Source: Gemmatimonas phototrophica (GTDB lineage Bacteria; Gemmatimonadota; Gemmatimonadetes; Gemmatimonadales; Gemmatimonadaceae). Taken from it: 10,096 nucleotides of DNA. The notes under the pieces were generated by a model, which saw only the letters and a list, made by a program, of their open reading frames with translations, had not been told where the DNA came from and ran no database searches. The stretch spans positions 1-10,096 of the forward strand of contig CAMBRJ010000063.1 of NCBI GenBank assembly GCA_945870175.1. The letters run 5' to 3'. A program made the translations under genes and the position numbers. This document shows, in pieces, positions 1-6,262 of this stretch; the stretch's first letter is position 1; each line of letters begins with the position of its first letter.

Positions 1-35
1 GTCCGAAACAGCAGGGGCTCGCTACGCTCGCGGGA

Positions 36-59
36 ACGCAGAGAGGCAGAGGCGCAGAG
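36..59. repeat. Octamer tandem array, three copies of an RSGCAGAG-type unit
   Basis: Three consecutive 8-nt units are visible: ACGCAGAG (36-43), AGGCAGAG (44-51) and GCGCAGAG (52-59). They differ only in the first two bases. The array lies just beyond the 3' end of the ABM-domain gene, whose stop is at 66-68 on the - strand. Short CGCAGAG-type arrays are, from memory, common in spacers of several soil phyla. The array may extend or have partners left of the window. It does not look like a CRISPR, because there are no spacers. Confidence 0.6.
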
Positions 60-65
60 AAAAGC

Positions 66-362
66 TCACACAGGAAAAAACAGCGACTCGTACTTCACGT
101 TCGTGCGAGGCGACGCCATCATTGGCTCCACCGTGTCACGCCACCGCGCATAGTGCGCCGTCGCCTTATGCTCGGCCGGAGCGCTGTCGGTGAGATACGC
201 TTCGATCAGCGTGAAGCGCGTGGGATCGTCGGCCTGCTGCAGCACATCGAAGCGCGCGATGCCCTGTTCGAGCACGCTGTTCGTGGCGTTGTCGAGCGTG
301 GCGGCCTTGAACGCGGCCACCTGCTCGGGGAGCACGTGCACAAACACCTGAACGACGAGCAT
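66..362 (-). CDS. ABM-domain protein, LsrG/YgiN-like small monooxygenase or isomerase
   Basis: This is a 98-residue single-domain protein of the antibiotic biosynthesis monooxygenase (ABM) fold, a dimeric ferredoxin-like barrel. The family usually has about 95-105 residues, so the gene looks complete. The best visible match is to LsrG, the phospho-AI-2 processing enzyme, and to YgiN-type quinol monooxygenases. The evidence is an N-terminal strand (VVQVFVHV), RFDVLQ at 37-42, an EAY strand at 54-56, and the H65-K-x-T-x-H70-Y segment typical of the LsrG side of the family. There is no signal peptide, so it should be cytoplasmic. The start is ATG with no convincing Shine-Dalgarno upstream. It is transcribed away from the amidohydrolase at 444. 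No other lsr gene is in the window, so an AI-2 role is not supported. A general role in oxidising or isomerising small carbonyl or quinone compounds is the safer reading. The family call is firm; the substrate is unknown. Confidence 0.85.
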   Translation of the reverse strand: MLVVQVFVHVLPEQVAAFKAATLDNATNSVLEQGIARFDVLQQADDPTRFTLIEAYLTDSAPAEHKATAHYARWRDTVEPMMASPRTNVKYESLFFPV

Positions 363-403
363 GGCGGGGAGCTGGGATGGATAAGAGCGACGCTGACTCG
401 ACG

Positions 404-436
404 GATATAGTCTTCAGCAGACCAGAACACTATATC
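404..436. promoter_or_regulatory. Inverted repeat GATATAGT-N17-ACTATATC in the divergent gap; candidate operator or promoter
   Basis: Perfect 8-bp arms at 404-411 and 429-436 are separated by 17 nt. Beyond one mismatch on the inner side, a further 3 bp (TTC/GAA) can pair. The arms are AT-rich in a GC-rich surrounding and sit in the 81-nt gap between two divergent genes. Each arm contains TATAGT, one mismatch from a sigma-70 -10 hexamer: on the + strand in the left arm and on the - strand in the right arm. No good -35 box was found at 17 nt for either. The right arm abuts the GGAG ribosome-binding site (437-440) of the amidohydrolase, so an RNA hairpin here could also affect its translation. 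That function is inferred. Confidence 0.45.
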
Positions 437-440
437 GGAG
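437..440 (+). promoter_or_regulatory. Ribosome-binding site of the amidohydrolase gene
   Basis: GGAG lies 3 nt before ATG 444, which is short but usable. It favours the start at 444 over the in-frame ATG at 459, which would be 18 nt away. It directly touches the right arm of the 404-436 inverted repeat. Confidence 0.45.
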
Positions 441-443
441 CCC

Positions 444-2156
444 ATGCCGAACTCGCCGATGCACCTGCCCCTTCAAACGTTCGCCGTCGCGGCCGTACTC
501 GCCGCCCTCGCGCCGTCGCTGCCGGCCCAGTCCGCGGCCTCGATCGCCGACGCCATCTACACCAACGCCCGCATCTGGACCGGCGATGCCACCCAGCCGT
601 CGGCCCAAGCCATCGCCATCCGCGAGGGCAAGCTCGTCGCCGTGGGGACCGTGGCCCAAGCCTTCACGCACCGGGGCCCGGCCACAAAAGTGATCGATCT
701 GCAGGGGCGCCGAGTCGTGCCGGGATTCAGTGACGCGCACTGGCATTTGAGCACCACCGATCAAGCCGACCTCACCGACGCCAAGTCGCCCGCCGAGATC
801 GTGCGACGCCTCAAAGCGTGGGCGGCCAAGCGTCCGGCTGGGTCGTGGGTGGTGGGCCGAGGGTGGACCCCGTCCGACTTTCCCGGCAACGCGCCGCATC
901 GTCGCTTTCTGGATGTGGCGTTCCCCGGTCAGCCTGTGGTCCTCACTGACCGCGACGGCCATCAGTCCATCGCCAACGGCCGGGCGCTGGCGCTGGCCAA
1001 AGTGACCGCCGCCACCCCCGATCCCGTGCGCGGGGTGATCGAACGTGAGGCGAAGGGCGTGCCTACCGGACTCCTGAAAGAGTCGGCCCGCCAGCTCGTG
1101 GTGCGTCTCGTGCCCGAGCCCACCGTGGACGATATCGCTCGGCGCATCGATGAAGAGACCCGCAAAGCCGCATCGTTCGGCATCGTACTGATTCAGGACG
1201 CCAGCGGTCGCGCCCCCGAGCACGCCGTCTTGACCATCCTCCGCGCCGCCGCCGCCGCCGACACTCTCCGCGTGCGCTACCGGGCCGCCTTCCCGTTCAC
1301 CCCCGACGCGTCGGTGGCGACCGTTCGGCGCTATACCATGCTGCGCGACAGCGTGAACGGCCCCTGGCTGCGCTTCGGTATCGCCAAAGGCATGCTGGAC
1401 GGAACGGTCGATGCCAAGACCGCTGCTATGCTCGAACCCTATGTCGGGTCAGATGATACGGGACTCCCCTTCTGGCCCGCCGCCACCCTCAACAAGGGCG
1501 TGGCTCGCTACGACTCCGCCGGCATCCAGGTCGAGCTCCACGCCATCGGCGACCGCGCCGTACGAACCGCCCTCGACGCCTATGCTCACGCCGCCAAGGT
1601 GAATCGCACCCAGGGCCGCCGTCACCGCATCGAGCACATCGAAGTCCCTGCCCTGAGCGATCTGCCCCGTTTCAAGCAGTTAGGCGTCATCGCCAGCACC
1701 CAGGCCATCTTCGCCACCCCCGACCAAACCACCATCCTGAACTACGCCCCGCTGCTGGGCCCCGAGCGTAGTTCGCGGGCGAACGCCTTCAAGAAATTCG
1801 ACGACGCCGGCGCCATTCAGGCCTTCGGCAGCGACTATCCGGTGTTTCCCATGGATGTCCTGCTGGGCATCTACACCGCCGTCACTCGCCAAACCCCCGA
1901 CGGCACCCCCAAGGGCGGCTGGTATCCCGAGAACCGGATCACGGTTGAGGCCGCCTTGCGGCATTACACTAAGGACGCCGCGTATGCCGCGTTCATGGAC
2001 AAGGAGACCGGCTCGCTGGTGGTCGGGAAGTACGCCGATTTCGCCGTCCTTTCCGCTGACATCCTGACCATCCCCCCGTCAGCCCTCCTGAAAACGAAGG
2101 TCCTCCTCACGATCATCGGCGGCCGCGAAGCCTACCGGTCCACCGCCTTTCCGTGA
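444..2156 (+). CDS. Exported YtcJ-like amidohydrolase (amidohydrolase_3 family)
   Basis: This 570-residue metal-dependent hydrolase is full length for the YtcJ/NfdA branch of the amidohydrolase superfamily. Residues 1-29 form a probable Sec signal peptide with a hydrophobic stretch at 11-27 and an AxA-like site near LPAQS, so it should act in the periplasm or outside. The metal-site motifs are in family order: H99-W-H101 in GFSDAHWHLS, K315 in the GIAKGMLDG segment, H366 in VELHAIGDR, H398 in HRIEHIE and D464 in GSDYPV. The C-terminal GKYADFAVLSAD segment (528-539) is the usual small beta-sandwich return. Family members cleave C-N bonds in amides, formamides or cyclic imides. The substrate cannot be read from sequence. 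It is divergent from the ABM gene, and a spacer of 177 nt separates it from the BNR gene. The stop codon lies inside the first unit of a heptamer array. Confidence 0.92.
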   Translation: MPNSPMHLPLQTFAVAAVLAALAPSLPAQSAASIADAIYTNARIWTGDATQPSAQAIAIREGKLVAVGTVAQAFTHRGPATKVIDLQGRRVVPGFSDAHWHLSTTDQADLTDAKSPAEIVRRLKAWAAKRPAGSWVVGRGWTPSDFPGNAPHRRFLDVAFPGQPVVLTDRDGHQSIANGRALALAKVTAATPDPVRGVIEREAKGVPTGLLKESARQLVVRLVPEPTVDDIARRIDEETRKAASFGIVLIQDASGRAPEHAVLTILRAAAAADTLRVRYRAAFPFTPDASVATVRRYTMLRDSVNGPWLRFGIAKGMLDGTVDAKTAAMLEPYVGSDDTGLPFWPAATLNKGVARYDSAGIQVELHAIGDRAVRTALDAYAHAAKVNRTQGRRHRIEHIEVPALSDLPRFKQLGVIASTQAIFATPDQTTILNYAPLLGPERSSRANAFKKFDDAGAIQAFGSDYPVFPMDVLLGIYTAVTRQTPDGTPKGGWYPENRITVEAALRHYTKDAAYAAFMDKETGSLVVGKYADFAVLSADILTIPPSALLKTKVLLTIIGGREAYRSTAFP

Positions 2157-2195
2157 GTTCGGAGTTCTGAGTTCAAGTTCCGAGTTCTGAGTTTG
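2155..2195. repeat. Heptamer tandem array, unit GAGTTCN, about six copies
   Basis: Six adjoining units are read as GAGTTCG (2155), GAGTTCT (2162), GAGTTCA (2169), AGTTCC (2176, one base short), GAGTTCT (2182) and GAGTTTG (2189). Units one to three keep an exact 7-nt period. The array starts inside the amidohydrolase stop codon (TGA 2154-2156) and runs into a second array of a different heptamer. It is non-coding in context. The nearest parallels I know are the short tandem heptamer repeats of cyanobacteria and similar arrays in Gemmatimonadota spacers; that comparison is from memory. Confidence 0.75.
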
Positions 2196-2197
2196 TA

Positions 2198-2246
2198 CCC
2201 ATGGCCCAAGTCCCACGGCCCATGGCCGAGAGCCGATAGCCCAACA
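2198..2246. repeat. Heptamer tandem array, unit CCCATGG (degenerate), about seven copies
   Basis: Seven heptamers in register are CCCATGG (2198), CCCAAGT (2205), CCCACGG (2212), CCCATGG (2219), CCGAGAG (2226), CCGATAG (2233) and CCCAACA (2240). Copies 1 and 4 are identical and the others diverge progressively to the right. It follows the GAGTTCN array with only two bases between. A 9-nt direct repeat, AAGCCCCGC, occurs further on (2252-2260 and 2270-2278). No ribosome-binding site or gene is visible within the array, although the frame happens to stay open through it into the BNR gene. Confidence 0.65.
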
Positions 2247-2333
2247 GCCCCAAGCCCCGCAGCGCTCGAAAGCCCCGCGCCGTTTCTCTATCGAAGCCGT
2301 TCGTATTTCCGCCAACACCTCAAGATCTCCATC

Positions 2334-5300
2334 GTGCATCCCACTTCCCGTCTCCTCCTCGTCGCCGGCTGCCTCGCATCCGCCAGCGCCGTCTCCGCCC
2401 AGCGCGGCCCCGGTGGTCCTCCGCAAGCCCGCGGCGCCGATACCACCTTCGGTGTCTCCTGGCGCAACATCGGCCCCAACCAGTCCGGCCGCATGGTCGC
2501 CGTGGCCGGCTCCACCCAGCGCCCCGACGAGTACTACATGGGCACGACCGGCGGTGGCGTCTGGAAGACCACCGACGGCGGCAAGACGGCATTGCCCGTG
2601 ACCGACAAGTATTTCGGCGGCACCATCGGCGCGATTGCCGTGCAGACCACCAACCCCGACGTGGTATGGGTAGGCGGTGGCGAAACGCCGATCCGCGGCA
2701 ACGTGTCGCATGGCGACGGCGTGTGGAAGAGCCTCGATGCCGGCAAGACGTGGACGTACATGGGTCTCAAGGAGACGCAGTACATCTCGCGCGTGCGCAT
2801 CGATCCCACCAACCCCGATATCGTGTTCGTGGGCGCGCTGGGCCATGTGTTCGGTCCGAACAAGGAACGCGGCGTGTATCGCACGACCGACGGCGGCCGC
2901 ACGTGGAAGAACATCCTGTTCCGCAACGACAGCACCGGTGTGGCGGACATGATCATGGATCCGTCGAACCCGAAGATCATGTACGTCACCTTCTGGCAGG
3001 CCGGCCGGAAGCCGTGGCTGCTGGTGAGCGGTGGCGCGGGCAGCGGCATCTTCAAGACCACCGACGGTGGTGATACGTGGCAGGAGATCACGCGTGCGAA
3101 GGGATTGCCGCAAGCCGGCATGCTGGGCGCGATCGGCATCACGGTGTCGCCGGCTAAGCCGAGTCGCTTGTGGGCGATTCTCGAGCATGAGGCGAATGGT
3201 GGTGTGTATCGCAGCGACGATGCCGGTGCGTCGTGGACCTTCATGAGCGGCGATCGCAATCTGCGTCAGCGCTCGTGGTACTACTCGAAGTTGTATGCCG
3301 ATCCGAAAGACACCAACGTCGTGTACGCACCGCAGGTGAGTCCGATGGTGTCGAAGGATGGCGGCAAAACGTTCGCGAGCGGATTCGGTGGTGGTGATAA
3401 TCACGACATCTACATCGATCCCACCGACCCCAAGCGCATTGCGGTCGCGCACGACAACGGCCTAATCATCACGAAGGACGGCGGCACCACGCGCCAGGCC
3501 GTGGCCGTGCCCACCGGTCAGTACTATCACGTGCACCTCACGAGCCACTATCCGTTCCACGTATGTGGCGCGAAGCAGGACGCTGGTTCGTCGTGCGGGC
3601 CGGTGCGTGAAACGCCGGCGTTTGGTCGCGGCGGATTCGGTGGGTTCGGTGGTGGCGGGCCGGTGGCGCCGCCGTCGCCCTTCTCCACGTTCTACAGTGT
3701 GGCCGGCGGTGAGTCGGGCTACGTCAGCAGCAAGCCGGATGATCCCGACATGATGTTCGGCGCGAACTACGGTGGCAGCATGGACGTGCTGAACCGTCGC
3801 ACCGGCAAGTCGCTGTCGCTCGATCCGTGGCCGCTCGACCCGATGGGTCATGACGCGAAGGACTCGAAGTATCGTTTCCAGTGGACGTACCCGATCGTAC
3901 ACTCGCCGCATGATCCGAATACGATCTATGTCGGTTCGAACGTCGTGTTCCGTTCCACCAACGGCGGCACCACGTGGACGCCGATCTCGCGCGATCTCAC
4001 GCGCAACGATCCCGCCACGCTGGGCAGCTCGGGTGGCCCGATCACGAAGGACCAGACGAGCGTGGAGTACTACGGCACCGTGTTCACGATCGCCGAGTCG
4101 AAGCTCACGAAGGGCTTGATCTGGACGGGTAGTGATGATGGACTGCTGCACGTCTCGCGCGACAACGGCGTGACGTGGAAGAACGTGACGCCGAAGGGAC
4201 TGCCGGAGTGGATGCGCTGGAGCATCATCGAAGCGTCGCCGCATGCGGCGGGCACGGCGTGGGTGGCGGGCAACCGCTATCAGATGGACGACTTCGCGCC
4301 GTATCTCTATCGCACCACCGATTACGGCGTGACGTGGACCAAGATCACGAACGGCATCGCGCCGGAGCATTTCACGCGGGCGATCCGTGAAGACCTGCAT
4401 CGCGCGGGCATGGTGTACGCGGCCACCGAGCGTGGCGTGTACGTGTCGCATGACGCGGGCGTGAACTGGAAGAGCCTGCAGAAGAATCTGCCACCGGTGC
4501 CCGTAAGCGACATGATGCTGCGCGACGACGATCTCGCGATCAGCACGCATGGCCGTGCCTTCTGGGTGATGGAGAATCTCACGCCGTTGCGGTGGGAGCC
4601 GGAAACCGAGAAGGCCGCGAGCGCACCGTATCTGTACAAGCCGGTGCCGGTGTTGCGCTTGAACGGACAGGCGGCGCCGACGTTCGTGTATCGCCTGCCG
4701 ACCGATTCGATGCCGGTGACGTTCCAGTTCTACGACAAGGCGGGCAAGCTGCTGGCCACGGTGGCGAGCACGGATACCAATCCCACGCCTGCCGCGGGCG
4801 GCCCTGGTGGTGGACGTGGCTTCGGTGCCGCGGCGCCGGCCAAGCCGAGCAATCGGAAGGGCGTGAACCGGTATACGTGGACCATGCGTCACGCCGATGC
4901 CACCACGTTCCGCGGCATGATCTTGTGGGGCGGACGTGGCACCGGCCCGTCGATGGCGCCGGGCACGTACAGCGTGAAGATGACCGCCGGCAGTGCGGCG
5001 CCGGTGCAGTATACGTTCGATGTGAAGCCCGATCCGCGCTCGGCAGCGACCGAAGCCGATCTCGTGGAGCAGACGCGGATGGCGCTGCAGGTGCGCGACC
5101 GCATGAGCGACGCGAACAAGGGCGTGATCGAGATCCGCAATTTGAAAACGGATGTCACCGATCGCACCGCGAAGATGACCGCCAACGTGGCCTTCGCGCC
5201 GTTAGCGAAGAAGTTCGCGGACTCGCTGAGCGCCGTTGAGGATTCCGTCTATCAGACGAAGAATCAGTCGGGACAGGATCCGCTGAACTTCCCGATCCGA

Positions 5301-5576
5301 CTCAATAATCAGTTCTCGAGCTTGCTGAGCTTCGTGTCGAGCGGTGAGCGCCGTCCGCCCAAGCAGGCGTACGATGTGCTGGCGGTGTTGAACCCGAAGC
5401 TCGACCTGCAGATGGCGCGGATGGAGCGGATCATTGCCGCGGACCTGCCGAAGATCAACGCGATGTTGAAGGCGGCGGGATTGCCGGAGATCACGCGGAA
5501 CAAGGTAGAGAAGGGTGGGCCTAGTGCGGCACAGCCGGTGTTTGTGCCGGATGAGACCACTGGATTCGATCGGTAG
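2334..5576 (+). CDS. Secreted sortilin/VPS10-like BNR-repeat (beta-propeller) protein
   Basis: The protein has about 1080 residues from GTG 2334. That start gives a clean signal peptide (RLLLVAGCLASASAVSA, cleavage near residue 22), whereas the open frame further upstream to TTG 2193 only translates spacer repeats. No clear Shine-Dalgarno was seen, so the start is inferred. Eleven BNR/Asp-box-like motifs of the type GVYRTTDGGRTW are visible near residues 75, 129, 180, 238, 290, 340, 380, 538, 606, 658 and 702, as expected for two sortilin-type beta-propellers. Between them are a Cys pair (C411, C421) in the VCGAKQDAGSSCGP segment and a Gly-rich loop (429-443). STHGRAFWVM (737-746) closes the propeller region. 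It is followed by a beta-sandwich-like part (about 750-900, with a second Gly-rich loop near 822-833) and a helical C-terminal tail. The family is often annotated as glycosyl hydrolase or sortilin, but no catalytic residues can be assigned. The role is probably extracellular binding or an undefined hydrolase. VAGC at 10-13 resembles a lipobox, but the hydrophobic core before it is very short. Confidence 0.85.
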   Translation: MHPTSRLLLVAGCLASASAVSAQRGPGGPPQARGADTTFGVSWRNIGPNQSGRMVAVAGSTQRPDEYYMGTTGGGVWKTTDGGKTALPVTDKYFGGTIGAIAVQTTNPDVVWVGGGETPIRGNVSHGDGVWKSLDAGKTWTYMGLKETQYISRVRIDPTNPDIVFVGALGHVFGPNKERGVYRTTDGGRTWKNILFRNDSTGVADMIMDPSNPKIMYVTFWQAGRKPWLLVSGGAGSGIFKTTDGGDTWQEITRAKGLPQAGMLGAIGITVSPAKPSRLWAILEHEANGGVYRSDDAGASWTFMSGDRNLRQRSWYYSKLYADPKDTNVVYAPQVSPMVSKDGGKTFASGFGGGDNHDIYIDPTDPKRIAVAHDNGLIITKDGGTTRQAVAVPTGQYYHVHLTSHYPFHVCGAKQDAGSSCGPVRETPAFGRGGFGGFGGGGPVAPPSPFSTFYSVAGGESGYVSSKPDDPDMMFGANYGGSMDVLNRRTGKSLSLDPWPLDPMGHDAKDSKYRFQWTYPIVHSPHDPNTIYVGSNVVFRSTNGGTTWTPISRDLTRNDPATLGSSGGPITKDQTSVEYYGTVFTIAESKLTKGLIWTGSDDGLLHVSRDNGVTWKNVTPKGLPEWMRWSIIEASPHAAGTAWVAGNRYQMDDFAPYLYRTTDYGVTWTKITNGIAPEHFTRAIREDLHRAGMVYAATERGVYVSHDAGVNWKSLQKNLPPVPVSDMMLRDDDLAISTHGRAFWVMENLTPLRWEPETEKAASAPYLYKPVPVLRLNGQAAPTFVYRLPTDSMPVTFQFYDKAGKLLATVASTDTNPTPAAGGPGGGRGFGAAAPAKPSNRKGVNRYTWTMRHADATTFRGMILWGGRGTGPSMAPGTYSVKMTAGSAAPVQYTFDVKPDPRSAATEADLVEQTRMALQVRDRMSDANKGVIEIRNLKTDVTDRTAKMTANVAFAPLAKKFADSLSAVEDSVYQTKNQSGQDPLNFPIRLNNQFSSLLSFVSSGERRPPKQAYDVLAVLNPKLDLQMARMERIIAADLPKINAMLKAAGLPEITRNKVEKGGPSAAQPVFVPDETTGFDR

Positions 5577-5580
5577 GGAT

Positions 5581-5660
5581 CTGCGCTGGTGGAACGGTGC
5601 GAACGCCCGACGGCCTCCGCGTTGGCGTTTGCCGCACCACGCAAGCGTTAGACAGCGCAG
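5581..5660. repeat. 80-nt nested inverted repeat just after the BNR gene
   Basis: Outer arms CTGCGCTG (5581-5588) and CAGCGCAG (5653-5660) are perfect complements. Inside them, GGTGCGAACGCC (5596-5607) pairs with GGCGTT-TGC-CGCACC (5624-5638) over 12 bp with a 3-nt bulge and a 16-nt loop. The outer arm begins 4 nt after the BNR stop codon. No T-run follows the right arm, so it is not a standard intrinsic terminator. It may be a factor-dependent terminator or 3'-end stabiliser, or a dispersed palindromic element. A GTTAGAC at 5647-5653 recalls an integron attC right box, but the partner box fits poorly. Confidence 0.55.
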
Positions 5661-5760
5661 TCAGGGTTGATGATATTGCGACTGTTCGCATGGATTCCTG
5701 CCTGTTCGCGGTCAGCCGTTCGTTCGGGAAGCATGAGAGCAACACTCGTCACGATTTCGC

Positions 5761-5764
5761 GGAG
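5761..5764 (+). promoter_or_regulatory. Ribosome-binding site deciding the [2Fe-2S] subunit start
   Basis: GGAG lies 6 nt before ATG 5771, the best-spaced site around this gene. It supports starting there rather than at the upstream in-frame codons from 5597. The extra 58 residues those would add resemble nothing in the ferredoxin family. Confidence 0.65.
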
Positions 5765-5770
5765 CGTTTG

Positions 5771-6262
5771 ATGGGCAAGTACACACTCAACGTGAACGGC
5801 GCGTCCCGGACCGTGGTGGTCGAATCCGACACGCCATTGTTGTGGGTGTTGCGCGATGCGCTCAATCTCACCGGCACCAAGTTCGGCTGCGGCATCGCCC
5901 AATGCGGCGCCTGTACGGTGCACGTGAACGGCGTGCCCACGCGATCCTGTCGCACGCCCGTATCGACCGTGGGTACGGCCGCCGTGACCACCATTGAAGG
6001 CATCGACACGCCGCAGGCGCGCGCCTTGCAAGATGCTTGGTGCGAGCTCGATGTCCCGCAGTGTGGCTACTGTCAGGGCGGACAGATCCTGACGGCCTCC
6101 GCGTTACTCAAGTCCAACCCGCATCCGACCGACGCCGATATCGACACGGCGATGGCGAGAAATGTGTGCCGCTGCGCGTCCTACACGCGAATTCGTGCCG
6201 GCATCAAGCGCGCCGCCGAGTTGGCCGCGACCGCCACCCCCGCCAACGGAAAGCGCACATGA
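5771..6262 (+). CDS. [2Fe-2S]-binding small subunit of an IorA-type molybdenum hydroxylase
   Basis: At 163 residues this is close to IorA, the small subunit of isoquinoline 1-oxidoreductase, and to small subunits of related aldehyde dehydrogenases. It carries electrons from the molybdenum site to an acceptor. Two cluster motifs are intact. The plant-ferredoxin-like domain has C40-x4-C45-x2-C48-x11-C60. The helical domain has C98-x2-C101-x31-C133-x1-C135, in the order CGYC then VCRC. There is no signal peptide; partners of this type are thought to be exported with the Tat-bearing large subunit after folding. The start is set by GGAG at 5761-5764. The TGA stop overlaps the ATG of the large subunit by 4 nt, so the two are translationally coupled. 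The subunit identity is clear, but the substrate is not. Confidence 0.93.
   Translation: MGKYTLNVNGASRTVVVESDTPLLWVLRDALNLTGTKFGCGIAQCGACTVHVNGVPTRSCRTPVSTVGTAAVTTIEGIDTPQARALQDAWCELDVPQCGYCQGGQILTASALLKSNPHPTDADIDTAMARNVCRCASYTRIRAGIKRAAELAATATPANGKRT

Noticed and set aside
2198..2278. CRISPR-like or attachment-site repeat
   Set aside because: Units are 7 nt long and contiguous, with no spacers and no cas or integrase genes nearby.
2334..2372. Lipoprotein signal for the BNR protein (VAGC at residues 10-13)
   Set aside because: Only about five hydrophobic residues precede the Cys, whereas an ordinary signal-peptidase I site (AVSA) ends a normal-length hydrophobic core.
2079..4892. Two long open frames on the - strand (2079-3452 and 3462-4892) opposite the BNR gene
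   Set aside because: Their translations are rich in Arg, His and Gly with no recognisable domain. They mirror the codon bias of the + strand gene, whose repeats and signal peptide are clear.
5589..5653. Possible integron attC site (GTTAGAC right box, AAC at 5593-5595)
   Set aside because: The left box GTGGAAC fails two of the pyrimidine positions, the spacing between boxes and inner stem is lopsided, and no second site or integrase is in the window. It is kept only as a remark within the inverted-repeat finding.
5666..5700. Sigma-70 promoter before the hydroxylase operon (TTGATG and downstream AT-richer stretch)
   Set aside because: No -10 hexamer with acceptable match at 16-18 nt spacing was found.
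5597..5770. N-terminal extension of the [2Fe-2S] subunit
   Set aside because: The 58 extra residues look unlike a ferredoxin N-terminus, and a good ribosome-binding site sits before ATG 5771.
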